A stretch of 13,854 nucleotides of DNA from DASSKW01 sp035690065 (GTDB taxonomy: Bacteria > Pseudomonadota > Gammaproteobacteria > Natronospirales > REEB76): contig DASSKW010000087.1 in assembly GCA_035690065.1 (NCBI GenBank), positions 1 to 13,854 of the forward strand. Reading direction: 5' to 3'. The notes under the pieces were generated by a model. That model was not told the DNA's origin. It made no database searches and worked only from the letters and a program-made list of their open reading frames with translations. Positions within the stretch are counted from its first letter, which is position 1; each line of letters starts with the position of its first letter. The position numbers were made by a program, and so were the translations under genes. Positions 6,871 through 13,854 of the stretch are shown here, one piece after another.

Positions 6871-8767
6871 TTTCTCTGCGCAACTGGATGCACGTCGCTG
6901 GTTGCCGTTGATCGCGCCGCTGTTCGCGATCTTCGTTTGCGCAGTGGTGTACTGGCCCGGCCTCAACGGTCCGATGCTGTTCGATGATTTTCCTCAGCTT
7001 GGCCAGTTCTTCCATCAGACTGCCGGCAGCTCTCTCGATCTGGGTCAAGTGTTATGGAGTAACAGCGGCCCACTCGGCCGCCCGGTCTCGATGCTTACGT
7101 TCTGGGTAAACAGCGTGCTCACGCCGGACGATCTGGCCGCCTGGAAACTGACTAATCTCTTCATCCACATACTGTGCGGATTATTGGCCGGTTTGCTGGC
7201 GATGGAGTTGTTCAGCGCCGCTCAAGGTAAACGCAACATGGAGCCGCGCTACCTGGGCGCCTTCGTCGGCATCGTCTGGTTGCTGCATCCGCTGCAGGTC
7301 AGTACGGTGCTGTACACCGTACAGCGCATGACCCAACTGGCGGCGTTATTCACATTCGCCGGACTCTACGCCTACGTGCGCGCTCGACGGGTTCCTGATG
7401 CGACGCTGCAGCGGACACTGTGGGGATTGATCGCGGTGTGTGTCGCAACGCTGCTCGCGGCATTGTCCAAGGAAAACGGGGTATTACTCCCATTCCTGGC
7501 GCTCGCTATCGAGATATTGCTGTTTCGTGGCAGAGGGACTGTAGCTGCGTCACGGACCATCAAATACTTTTTCGCTGCGCTCTGCCTGCTGACACTGAGT
7601 GCGATCACGCTGTTATCGATTCTGCGCCCCCATCTGTTGATCGGTAACTATGCCTCTCGGGGATTCACGCTAGTACAACGCTCGTTGAGTGAACCGCGCA
7701 TCCTGTTTGATTACCTGTCGATGCTGCTGTTTCCGGTACCGGGCAGCATGGGATTCTTCCACGATGATTTCGTGCTTTCCAGCAGTCTGCTGCACCCGAT
7801 AACCACGCTGTTATCCCTGTTGGGCCTGATCGGGTTGGCGATATCCGCCTGGTTCATGCGCAAGCGTTTCCCGCTATACACGTTAGGAGTGACGATATTC
7901 CTGATCGGCCAATCCATGGAATCGTCCTTCATCGCACTCGAACCGATGTTCGAGCATCGCAACTATTTGCCCAGCTTCGGGGTATTCCTCGCTATCACCG
8001 ACCTTGCTGCCTGGCTGACGATGAAACGCGGGCAATCCCTGAAGATCGCGGTTGCTGGTTTGGTGCTGCTGGGTCTGACGACATCGCTCGCGGTGCGGGT
8101 CATGCACTGGTCTTCTGATCTGACCTTTTTCAAAGCCGCTGTGAGCGCGCATCCCGATTCGGACGCCGCAATCGCCGGGCTCGCACAAGTCTATCTTGAT
8201 ACGGGGAAACCTGAATTGGCGCTGCAGTCACTCGCCACACACGCCAGTTTTGGGGCACGACTGCAACGTGCCTACATCGAATGCAGGTTGAACGGCAAAT
8301 TGCCGGATACACAACTTGAATCATTGGCTGACCAGCCGATGGGACATCTGAATAGCTACCCGGTAACCGGCCTTACCATGCTGGGCGCGCTGGGTATCCA
8401 GAACCAATGCCAGTTCCCGGATGCGACGTACGGCCGTCTGATCGATCGGGCTGCACAACTCGACACCACGAGTCACGGCCTGCGCTACATGCTCTACATA
8501 TATAGCGGTTATTACCACCAGCGATTGAAACAACTGGGGCCAGCTGTTGCTGCGATGCAGGCAGCACATCACATGTCTGCCGATACCCCGGTACCGCTGA
8601 TCCTCGCCGCACGCTGGTATCTGGAAGCTGGTGATCCGACTCAAGCCAGCAGTCAGCTCCAGCAGGCATCGGATATCGACCGTGAATATCACGCCGGTTT
8701 CACCGACGACATCACACAACTGCAGGATCGGATCAAAGCCGCCCTCTCGCGGCCAAAACCCCGATGA
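6857..8767 (+). CDS. TMTC-like GT-C membrane glycosyltransferase with TPR-like tail (paralogue 2)
   Basis: This is a divergent paralogue of the preceding gene, 636 residues, with the same plan: multi-spanning membrane part to about residue 420, then a helical domain. Shared landmarks are PGLNGPMLFDDF (Asp43/Asp44), GRPVSMLTFWVN, KLTNLFIH, WLLHPLQVSTVLYTVQR, ALSKENG, FHDD (301-304), PLYTLG, GQSMES and FEHRNYLPSFG (365-375). The last is even closer to the TMTC ER.LYLPS.G motif than in paralogue 1. The tail begins at AHPDS and has a recognisable TPR-like unit (AIAGLAQVYLDTGKPELALQ), while the rest has diverged strongly from its partner. The ATG lies inside the end of the upstream gene (14-nt overlap, other frame), indicating translational coupling and balanced amounts, perhaps a heterodimer. 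Inferred role: transfer of a lipid-linked sugar to an exported protein, possibly a second residue or second site. A bare TPR scaffold or a flippase cannot be excluded. Confidence 0.75.
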   Translation: MKKIDFSAQLDARRWLPLIAPLFAIFVCAVVYWPGLNGPMLFDDFPQLGQFFHQTAGSSLDLGQVLWSNSGPLGRPVSMLTFWVNSVLTPDDLAAWKLTNLFIHILCGLLAGLLAMELFSAAQGKRNMEPRYLGAFVGIVWLLHPLQVSTVLYTVQRMTQLAALFTFAGLYAYVRARRVPDATLQRTLWGLIAVCVATLLAALSKENGVLLPFLALAIEILLFRGRGTVAASRTIKYFFAALCLLTLSAITLLSILRPHLLIGNYASRGFTLVQRSLSEPRILFDYLSMLLFPVPGSMGFFHDDFVLSSSLLHPITTLLSLLGLIGLAISAWFMRKRFPLYTLGVTIFLIGQSMESSFIALEPMFEHRNYLPSFGVFLAITDLAAWLTMKRGQSLKIAVAGLVLLGLTTSLAVRVMHWSSDLTFFKAAVSAHPDSDAAIAGLAQVYLDTGKPELALQSLATHASFGARLQRAYIECRLNGKLPDTQLESLADQPMGHLNSYPVTGLTMLGALGIQNQCQFPDATYGRLIDRAAQLDTTSHGLRYMLYIYSGYYHQRLKQLGPAVAAMQAAHHMSADTPVPLILAARWYLEAGDPTQASSQLQQASDIDREYHAGFTDDITQLQDRIKAALSRPKPR

Positions 8768-8817
8768 GCCAGCCGTTTTAAGTTATGCTTGGCTGACATC
8801 CATGAATACCGGCAATC

Positions 8818-9684
8818 ATGTCTATCCTGAAACCTGATCTCAGCATCATCCTGCCCGCCAATAACGAAGCGGAAGCCCTGCCGGGTGTGTTGTCGGGATT
8901 GAAAGTATCGTTCCCCGACGCCGAGATCATCGTGGTGGACGATGGTTCCAGCGACAATACCGCCCAACTGGCCGAGAACGGCGGCGCGCGGGTCGTGCGA
9001 CATCCTTACCCGACCGGCAATGGCGCGGCGATCAAATCCGGAGCCCGCGCGGCGCGTGGCGAGATACTGGTATTCATGGATGCGGACGGCCAACACAGTG
9101 CCGATGATGCACAGCGGCTGCTGGCCACCCTGGCACAGGGTTACGACATGGTGGTCGGTGCCCGTGACACCGGCTCGCAGGCTTCGCTGGGACGCAAATT
9201 CGCCAACGGCTTCTATAACAGGCTGGCAAGCTGGATCGTCGGTCACCGGATCGCGGACCTGACTTCGGGATTCCGTGCCGTCAGGGCGGCCAGGTTCCGT
9301 GAATTCATCTATATGTTGCCAAACGGCTTCTCCTATCCCACCACCATCACCATGGCGTTCTTCCGCGCCGGCTACCATGTCGCTTACGCACCGATCGTGG
9401 CGCACAAGCGCCTTGGCAAGAGCCATATCCGTCCACTGCAAGACGGCATGCGGTTCCTGCTCATCATTTTCAGGATCGGCACGCTGTACTCGCCCCTGAA
9501 GGTATTTCTGCCTTTCAGCCTGGCGTTCTTCGCGACCGGGCTCGGGCATTACCTGTATACGCTCATCACCAGCCATCGCTTCACCAACATGAGCGCGCTG
9601 TTGTTCATCGCCTCGATACTGGTGTTCCTGATCGGGCTGGTCTCGGAACAGATCACCAATCTGCTGTACCGGCCGCAGGCCTGA
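8818..9684 (+). CDS. Family 2 glycosyltransferase, polyprenyl-phosphate hexose synthase-like (DPM1 type) with two C-terminal membrane helices
   Basis: The 288-residue protein is a GT-A fold inverting glycosyltransferase. Residues 8-20 (LSIILPANNEAEA) start the first strand, VVDDGSSDNT (39-48) binds the nucleotide, GNGAAIKSGARAARG (67-81) matches the GKG..I..G motif of dolichol-phosphate mannose synthases, and DADGQH (88-93) carries the metal-binding DXD. DLTSGFRA is the usual DPM/GtrB-type acceptor-side motif. Residues from about 226 to 280 form two hydrophobic helices (near PLKVFLPFSLAFFATGL and SALLFIASILVFLIGL), typical of enzymes that load a sugar on undecaprenyl phosphate at the inner face of the membrane. 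It lies 50 bp after paralogue 2. The inferred job is to make the lipid-linked donor used by the two GT-C proteins; which sugar cannot be told from sequence. No convincing SD precedes the ATG, and no better in-frame start exists nearby. An unrelated surface-polysaccharide role is the alternative. Confidence 0.88.
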   Translation: MSILKPDLSIILPANNEAEALPGVLSGLKVSFPDAEIIVVDDGSSDNTAQLAENGGARVVRHPYPTGNGAAIKSGARAARGEILVFMDADGQHSADDAQRLLATLAQGYDMVVGARDTGSQASLGRKFANGFYNRLASWIVGHRIADLTSGFRAVRAARFREFIYMLPNGFSYPTTITMAFFRAGYHVAYAPIVAHKRLGKSHIRPLQDGMRFLLIIFRIGTLYSPLKVFLPFSLAFFATGLGHYLYTLITSHRFTNMSALLFIASILVFLIGLVSEQITNLLYRPQA

Positions 9685-9685
9685 A

Positions 9686-9700
9686 CCGGGGCTGGCCCGG
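9686..9700 (+). repeat. Small GC hairpin after the glycosyltransferase gene
   Basis: CCGGG (9686-9690) pairs with CCCGG (9696-9700) around GCTGG, immediately after the stop codon. There is no T-run, so it is not a convincing intrinsic terminator; it may mark the transcript end for 3' processing or be chance in GC-rich DNA. Confidence 0.3.
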
Positions 9701-9768
9701 CTCGGGCTGCTTCAGGATCGTCATTTCAGGCATCTCATCAGGTTCCGGCGGCAGGCCCCCGCTATAGT

Positions 9769-9796
9769 TGGACAATCCGGGGGTATACACTACTAT
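9769..9796 (+). promoter_or_regulatory. Candidate sigma70 promoter for pilBC
   Basis: TGGACA (9769-9774, 5/6 to the -35 consensus) and TACTAT (9791-9796, 4/6 to -10) are 16 bp apart in the 164-bp gap before pilB. A start near 9803 would give a leader of about 45 nt with AGGA (9838-9841) 7 nt before the ATG. This fits independent, constitutive expression of the assembly machinery, unlike sigma54-driven pilA. Confidence 0.45.
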
Positions 9797-9848
9797 TTAG
9801 CAGGTCAGGCACCACCCGCCGGGCTCCTACGAGGTCCAGGACAGGATT

Positions 9849-11567
9849 ATGGCAACAACTTCCGTCAGAACAGGTTTGACCGGACTACCACGCCGGCTGG
9901 TGGCAGAGGGGCTGCTTGATGAAGCGACAGCAGCCGATGCGCAACGCGACGCCGCCAAGGAAAAGATGCTGCTGGTCAGCTATCTGGTGCGCAACAAGAA
10001 ACTCGATGCGCGCGCCGTCGCCAATGCTGCAGCCGAAGAATTTGGCGTGCCTATCGTGGATCTCGATGCCATGGACATGGCCCAAGCTCCGCTCAAGGAC
10101 GTCGAGCCCAGCCTGATCGAGAAACATCATGCCCTGCCGCTGTACCGTCGCGGCCGCAAGCTGTTCGTCGGCGTGTCCGATCCGACCAATCTACAGGCAC
10201 TGGACGAGATCAAGTTCAAGACCGGTCTGATCGTGGACGCGGTGGTGGTCGAAGAGACCAAGTTGGCACGCGCGATCGAGAAAGCCGTGCAGTCCATGGA
10301 TACCTCGATGAAGGACCTCTCCGATGAGGACCTCGGCGACCTGGATATCTCGGCAGGCGATGACGAGCCCGCAGGAGGCGAAGTTTCATCTGCCGATATC
10401 GACGATGCACCGGTCGTGAAATTCGTCAACAAGGTGTTGCTGGATGCCATCAACAAGGGTGCCTCCGATATCCACTTCGAACCTTATGAGACCTATTATC
10501 GGGTGCGTTTCCGTCAGGACGGCATGTTGCGCTCCGTGGTCCAGCCGCCGTTGGCGCTGGGCCCGAAGATCGCTGCACGTCTCAAGGTCATGGCGCGGCT
10601 CGACATCTCCGAACGCCGCATCCCCCAGGACGGTCGCGTCAAACTGAAACTGTCCAAGACCCGCGCCATCGACTTCCGCATGAACACCTGCCCGACGCTG
10701 TGGGGCGAGAAGATCGTGATGCGTATCCTCGATCCGTCCAGCGCCAAACTCGGCATCGATGCACTCGGTTATGAGGATTTCCAGAAGCAACTCTATCTCG
10801 ATGCACTGGCGAAACCCTACGGCATGATCCTGGTTACCGGGCCGACCGGTTCCGGCAAGACCGTGTCGCTGTACACGGGTGTGAACATCCTCAACACCCT
10901 GGATCGCAACATCTGCACCGCCGAAGATCCGGCAGAAATCCAGTTGCCCGGCGTGAATCAGGTCAACGTGAATCCCAAGGTCGGCCTGACCTTCGGCTCC
11001 GCACTCAAGGCGTTCCTGCGTCAGGATCCGGACGTGATTCTGGTCGGCGAAATCCGTGACCTGGAAACCGCCGAGATCGCAATCAAGGCGGCGCAGACCG
11101 GACACATGGTGCTCTCCACACTGCACACCAACGATGCACCCAAGACCCTGACCCGTCTGGCCGATATCGGGGTGGCGCCGTACTCGATCGCCACTGCCGT
11201 CAACCTGATCATCGCCCAGCGTCTGGCGCGCCGCTTGTGTTCGCACTGCAAGAAGGTTGCCGACATCCCGCGTGAAGCCTTGCGCAAGGAAGGTTTCACC
11301 GATGAAGACATCGATAGCGGGATGACCATCTACGAACCAGTCGGTTGTGATCAATGCAACGAAGGTTACAAAGGTCGTACCGGCGTATATCAGGTGATGC
11401 CCGTCTCCGAAGCGATGGGGCGCATCATCATGGAAGGCGGTAACGCCATCCAGATCGCGGATCAGGCTGCCAAGGAAGGGGTAGCCGATCTGCGTCAATC
11501 AGGCCTGCGGAAGGTCAAGGACGGTCATACCAGCCTCGCGGAACTGAACCGTATCACCACCGAATAA
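9849..11567 (+). CDS. pilB: PilB, type IV pilus extension ATPase
   Basis: PilB is the cytoplasmic hexameric ATPase that powers pilin insertion into the growing fibre through PilC. The 572-residue product is nearly colinear with Pseudomonas PilB. It has an N-terminal GspE/MshEN-like domain (LPRRLVAEGLLDEATAADAQ near residues 14-33, FGVPIVDLD near 66), an acidic linker (about 155-185), then the ATPase core from DAPVVKFVNK. Walker A is GPTGSGKT (331-338), Walker B is ILVGEIRD with Glu401, and the His box STLHTND has His426. The zinc site is C464-x2-C467 with C500-x2-C503. All are intact. One small oddity is AEDPAEI where many family members have AEDPVEI. The ATG at 9849 is preceded by AGGA at 7 nt. 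pilC follows after 22 bp, so they are co-transcribed. Confidence 0.97.
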   Translation: MATTSVRTGLTGLPRRLVAEGLLDEATAADAQRDAAKEKMLLVSYLVRNKKLDARAVANAAAEEFGVPIVDLDAMDMAQAPLKDVEPSLIEKHHALPLYRRGRKLFVGVSDPTNLQALDEIKFKTGLIVDAVVVEETKLARAIEKAVQSMDTSMKDLSDEDLGDLDISAGDDEPAGGEVSSADIDDAPVVKFVNKVLLDAINKGASDIHFEPYETYYRVRFRQDGMLRSVVQPPLALGPKIAARLKVMARLDISERRIPQDGRVKLKLSKTRAIDFRMNTCPTLWGEKIVMRILDPSSAKLGIDALGYEDFQKQLYLDALAKPYGMILVTGPTGSGKTVSLYTGVNILNTLDRNICTAEDPAEIQLPGVNQVNVNPKVGLTFGSALKAFLRQDPDVILVGEIRDLETAEIAIKAAQTGHMVLSTLHTNDAPKTLTRLADIGVAPYSIATAVNLIIAQRLARRLCSHCKKVADIPREALRKEGFTDEDIDSGMTIYEPVGCDQCNEGYKGRTGVYQVMPVSEAMGRIIMEGGNAIQIADQAAKEGVADLRQSGLRKVKDGHTSLAELNRITTE

Positions 11568-11589
11568 GCGATCCAGGGTAAGCGACATC

Positions 11590-12804
11590 ATGGCAACAGC
11601 AACCACCGCCAAACAGATCAATTTCGTCTGGGAAGGGACCGACAAGAAAGGCACCCGGATCAAGGGCAAAGCGATGGCCATCAGCGAGCAGGCGGTCAAG
11701 GCTGACCTGCGCCGCCAGGGTATCGCGCCGATCAAGATCCGCAAGGACCGGCGCACCGCGCAAGGCAAGAAGATCACACCGGGCGACATCGCATTTTTCA
11801 GCCGCCAGATGGCCACCATGATGACTGCCGGTGTGCCACTGGTGCAATCCATGGATATCATCGGCAAGGGCCACGTCAACCCGCGTATGCAACAACTCGT
11901 ACTCGGCATCAAGGCGGATGTGGAAGCGGGTAACAACCTGGCCGATTCGCTCGCCAAACAGCCGCTGTATTTCGACGATCTGTTCGTGAGCTTGGTGCGC
12001 GCAGGTGAACAGGCCGGTGCCCTCGAATCCCTGCTGGACAAAGTTGCGACCTACAAGGAAAAGACCGAAGCGATCAAGAAAAAGATCAAGAAAGCACTCA
12101 CTTATCCTATCGCAGTATTGATCGTGGCCTTCATCGTCACCGCGGTACTGCTGATATTCGTGATCCCGCAGTTCCAGGCGCTGTTCCAGGGCTTCGGTGC
12201 CAACCTGCCGGCCTTCACCCAATTCGTGGTGAACATGTCCGAATCGGTACGCCACCAGGGCTGGCTGTACCTGATCGTTATCGCTGGATTCTTCACCGCA
12301 TTCTTTGCGGCCAAGAAACGCTCGCGGAAATTCCGCGAATACCTCGACAGACTGTCGCTCAAGATTCCGATCTTCGGCAACATCCTGGTGAAATCCGCTA
12401 TCGCGCGCTTTGCGCGCACGCTCTCGACCATGTTTGCGGCTGGCGTAAACCTGGTCGAAGCGCTGTCATCGGTGGCCGGCGCGACCGGCAACATCATCTA
12501 CGAACAGGCCACGCTCAAGATGCGCGATCAGGTCTCGACCGGCCAGCAGCTGAATCTGGCCATGAGCCAGACTGGCCTGTTCCCACACGTGGTGGTGCAG
12601 ATGATCGCCATCGGCGAAGAAGCGGGCTCCATCGACTCCATGGCCAGCAAGGTGGCGGATTTCTTCGAAGAAGAAGTCGATAATGCCGTGGACAGTCTAT
12701 CGAGCCTCATGGAACCGATAATCATGGTGATTCTGGGCGTGTTGGTCGGTGGTCTGGTGGTCGCCATGTATCTGCCCATATTCAAGATGGGTTCCGTGGT
12801 TTAA
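11590..12804 (+). CDS. pilC: PilC, inner-membrane platform protein of the type IV pilus
   Basis: PilC is the polytopic platform that couples PilB/PilT ATPase motion to pilin polymerisation and depolymerisation. The 404-residue product starts with the typical FVWEGTDKKGTRIKGK segment, followed by two GspF-type domains. The first is around 65-190, with FFSRQMATMMTAGVPL and GEQAGALESLLDKVATYKEK; the second is around 268-395, with RFARTLSTMFAAGVNLVEAL and IGEEAGSIDSM. Three membrane helices are visible at about 172-192, 224-241 and 377-398, and the end AMYLPIFKMGSVV is characteristic. AGGG lies about 12 nt before the ATG. Length and motifs are normal. It is the distal gene of the pilBC pair, with a 139-bp gap before pilD. 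Confidence 0.97.
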   Translation: MATATTAKQINFVWEGTDKKGTRIKGKAMAISEQAVKADLRRQGIAPIKIRKDRRTAQGKKITPGDIAFFSRQMATMMTAGVPLVQSMDIIGKGHVNPRMQQLVLGIKADVEAGNNLADSLAKQPLYFDDLFVSLVRAGEQAGALESLLDKVATYKEKTEAIKKKIKKALTYPIAVLIVAFIVTAVLLIFVIPQFQALFQGFGANLPAFTQFVVNMSESVRHQGWLYLIVIAGFFTAFFAAKKRSRKFREYLDRLSLKIPIFGNILVKSAIARFARTLSTMFAAGVNLVEALSSVAGATGNIIYEQATLKMRDQVSTGQQLNLAMSQTGLFPHVVVQMIAIGEEAGSIDSMASKVADFFEEEVDNAVDSLSSLMEPIIMVILGVLVGGLVVAMYLPIFKMGSVV

Positions 12805-12831
12805 ACCTGCTGAGAATCGGTCTTTTGCTTC

Positions 12832-12905
12832 CTGCACGGGCAGCAGCCGGAAGTGCTGATTTTCCAGTAGTGCTTGATCATAATATCCGCGGCTGGAATA
12901 CCAGC
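12832..12905 (+). other. pilC-pilD gap with several short hairpins and a weak promoter candidate
   Basis: The 139-bp gap (12805-12943) holds CTGC-ACGG-GCAG (12832-12843), CAGCA (12841-12845) paired with TGCTG (12854-12858) and followed by ATTTTCC, and GCTGG-AATA-CCAGC (12892-12905). None has the GC stem plus T-run of a convincing terminator. CTGATT (12856-12861) and CATAAT (12879-12884, 5/6 to -10) are 17 bp apart and could start a pilD-coaE transcript. All are weak. Confidence 0.25.
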
Positions 12906-12943
12906 AACATTCGATCCTCCCCGTTTTTTCTTAAGGTCTGATC

Positions 12944-13813
12944 ATGCCCATCGTGCTCTTTCTGGAGTCCAGTACGGCCTCATTCATCGTAGTGGCGACG
13001 CTGTCTGGCTTGATCGTCGGCAGCTTCCTCAATGTGGTGATCCATCGTCTGCCGATCATGCTGGAGCGTGAATGGCGATCTCAATGCGCCGAGTTGAACG
13101 GTGACCCAATCCCGGTAACCGAACCCTACAACCTGGTGGTACCACGTTCGCGCTGTCCACACTGCGGCCACGCGATCACCGCACTGGAAAACATTCCATT
13201 GCTGAGTTACCTGGTATTACGCGGTCGCTGCCGCGCCTGCCGGGCAGGCATCTCCTTGCGCTACCCGCTGATCGAACTGACTACCGGCGTGCTGTCGGCA
13301 TGGGTCGCGTGGCATTTCGGCTTCGGTTGGGCCGCGCTGGGTGCGCTGCTGCTCACCTGGATGCTGGTACCACTCACCGTCATCGACCTCGAACATCAGT
13401 TATTGCCGGACAAACTCACGCTGCCGTTGCTTTGGCTGGGCCTGGTGTTCAACCTCGGTGCTGGCTTCACGGATATTTATTCAGCCGTCATCGGTGCCGT
13501 GGCTGGTTACCTTGGCCTGTGGTGTGTGTTCCATGGCTTTCGGCTGCTCACCGGCAAGGAAGGCATGGGTTACGGGGATTTCAAATTGCTGGCGGCACTG
13601 GGCGCCTGGCTGGGCTGGCAGATGTTACCTGCCATCATCATGCTGGCCGCCGCTACCGGCGCGGTGGTCGGCATTGTCCTGATCCTGTCGCGACGCCTAC
13701 AGCAAGGCGTACCGATACCTTTTGGTCCCTTCCTCGCAGCGGCGGGCTGGATCGCCCTGCTCTGGGGGCATCAGTTGACCGATGCCTATCTGGGGCTCGC
13801 CGGTCTGCCCTGA
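12944..13813 (+). CDS. pilD: PilD, prepilin leader peptidase / N-methyltransferase
   Basis: PilD is the bifunctional inner-membrane aspartyl protease (family A24) that removes the leader from PilA and other class III prepilins, often including type II secretion pseudopilins, and methylates the new N-terminal Phe. The 289-residue product shows the N-terminal GSFLNVVIHRLP segment, the cytoplasmic zinc site C71-x2-C74 and C96-x2-C99, and both catalytic aspartates: Asp148 in VIDLEHQLLPD and Asp212 in GYGDFK. About seven to eight hydrophobic helices follow, and the end PFGPFLAAAGW is typical. The ATG at 12944 has TAAGG 7 nt upstream. Length is normal for the bifunctional form. coaE begins 4 nt after the stop, a linkage seen in many gammaproteobacteria. 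Confidence 0.97.
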   Translation: MPIVLFLESSTASFIVVATLSGLIVGSFLNVVIHRLPIMLEREWRSQCAELNGDPIPVTEPYNLVVPRSRCPHCGHAITALENIPLLSYLVLRGRCRACRAGISLRYPLIELTTGVLSAWVAWHFGFGWAALGALLLTWMLVPLTVIDLEHQLLPDKLTLPLLWLGLVFNLGAGFTDIYSAVIGAVAGYLGLWCVFHGFRLLTGKEGMGYGDFKLLAALGAWLGWQMLPAIIMLAAATGAVVGIVLILSRRLQQGVPIPFGPFLAAAGWIALLWGHQLTDAYLGLAGLP

Positions 13814-13817
13814 TCCC

Positions 13818-13854
13818 ATGCTCAAGATAGGGCTTACCGGCGGTGTCGCCAGTG
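13818..13854 (+). CDS. coaE: Dephospho-CoA kinase, 5' end only
   Basis: Twelve codons are visible, MLKIGLTGGVAS, which is the start of the CoaE P-loop (GLTGG..SGKS). CoaE phosphorylates dephospho-CoA in the last step of coenzyme A synthesis. The ATG is 4 nt after the pilD stop, so the two genes are co-transcribed and probably coupled. The identification rests on this short motif and on the known pilD-coaE gene order. Confidence 0.88.
   Translation, partial: MLKIGLTGGVAS

Noticed and set aside
4852..8767. Assignment of the two membrane proteins as Wzy polymerase / O-antigen ligase or TfpO/PilO-type pilin ligase
   Set aside because: I see no Wzy_C-type loop; the N-terminal FDD loop, the LSKE.G and FEHRNYL motifs and the helical tail fit the TMTC/GT-C group better.
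8689..9576. 295-codon minus-strand frame opposite the GT2 gene
   Set aside because: The + strand frame has all GT2 motifs; the antisense product looks compositionally biased and matches no fold I know.
10386..11498. 370-codon open frame on the minus strand opposite pilB
   Set aside because: It lies wholly within the intact, strongly conserved pilB ATPase core and shows no recognisable domain.
1..13854. Search for insertion sequences, integrase sites, tRNA/rRNA genes and CRISPR arrays
   Set aside because: No transposase or integrase motif, cloverleaf-like sequence or regularly spaced repeat was seen; the window is densely filled with colinear chromosomal genes.

Overview
The window looks like a chromosomal segment of a gammaproteobacterium, most likely of the Xanthomonadales/Lysobacterales. 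The evidence is moderately high GC, PilB and PilC sequences very close to the Pseudomonas type, and sucC lying back to back with pilSR in a block that ends pilD-coaE, an order I recall from xanthomonads (memory, not a search). All genes except sucC are on the + strand, and I see no transposons, tRNAs, rRNAs or CRISPR arrays.

Layout: 1-999 (minus) is the first 333 codons of sucC, the succinyl-CoA synthetase beta subunit. A 78-bp divergent gap leads to pilS (1078-2727) and pilR (2730-4070), the sensor kinase and sigma54-dependent activator of pilin expression. A 237-bp control region (4071-4307) carries TGACA-type repeats, a consensus-perfect -24/-12 promoter and a hairpin at the predicted mRNA 5' end. 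pilA (4308-4757), the major type IVa pilin, follows and is closed by a strong intrinsic terminator (4785-4818). Next come two tandem, overlapping, divergent paralogues (4852-6870 and 6857-8767): large multi-spanning membrane proteins with a helical, TPR-like C-terminal domain that resemble the TMTC/GT-C family of lipid-linked-sugar transferases. A family 2 glycosyltransferase of the polyprenyl-phosphate-hexose synthase (DPM1) type follows (8818-9684). Then come pilB (9849-11567), pilC (11590-12804), pilD (12944-13813) and the first codons of coaE (13818 onward).

How the parts fit: PilS/PilR switch on pilA through sigma54. PilD trims and methylates prepilin, PilB drives its extraction on the PilC platform, and the pilus grows. 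The three genes between pilA and pilB have the parts expected of an extracytoplasmic O-glycosylation route: a GT2 that loads a sugar on a polyprenyl-phosphate carrier, and two GT-C enzymes that could transfer it on the periplasmic side. Their place inside the pilus cluster suggests pilin (or another exported protein) as the acceptor. This TMTC-like pilin-modification cassette, distinct from TfpO/PilO and PglL/Wzy-type ligases, is the most interesting part of the window. It is an inference from motifs and context, not a demonstrated function.
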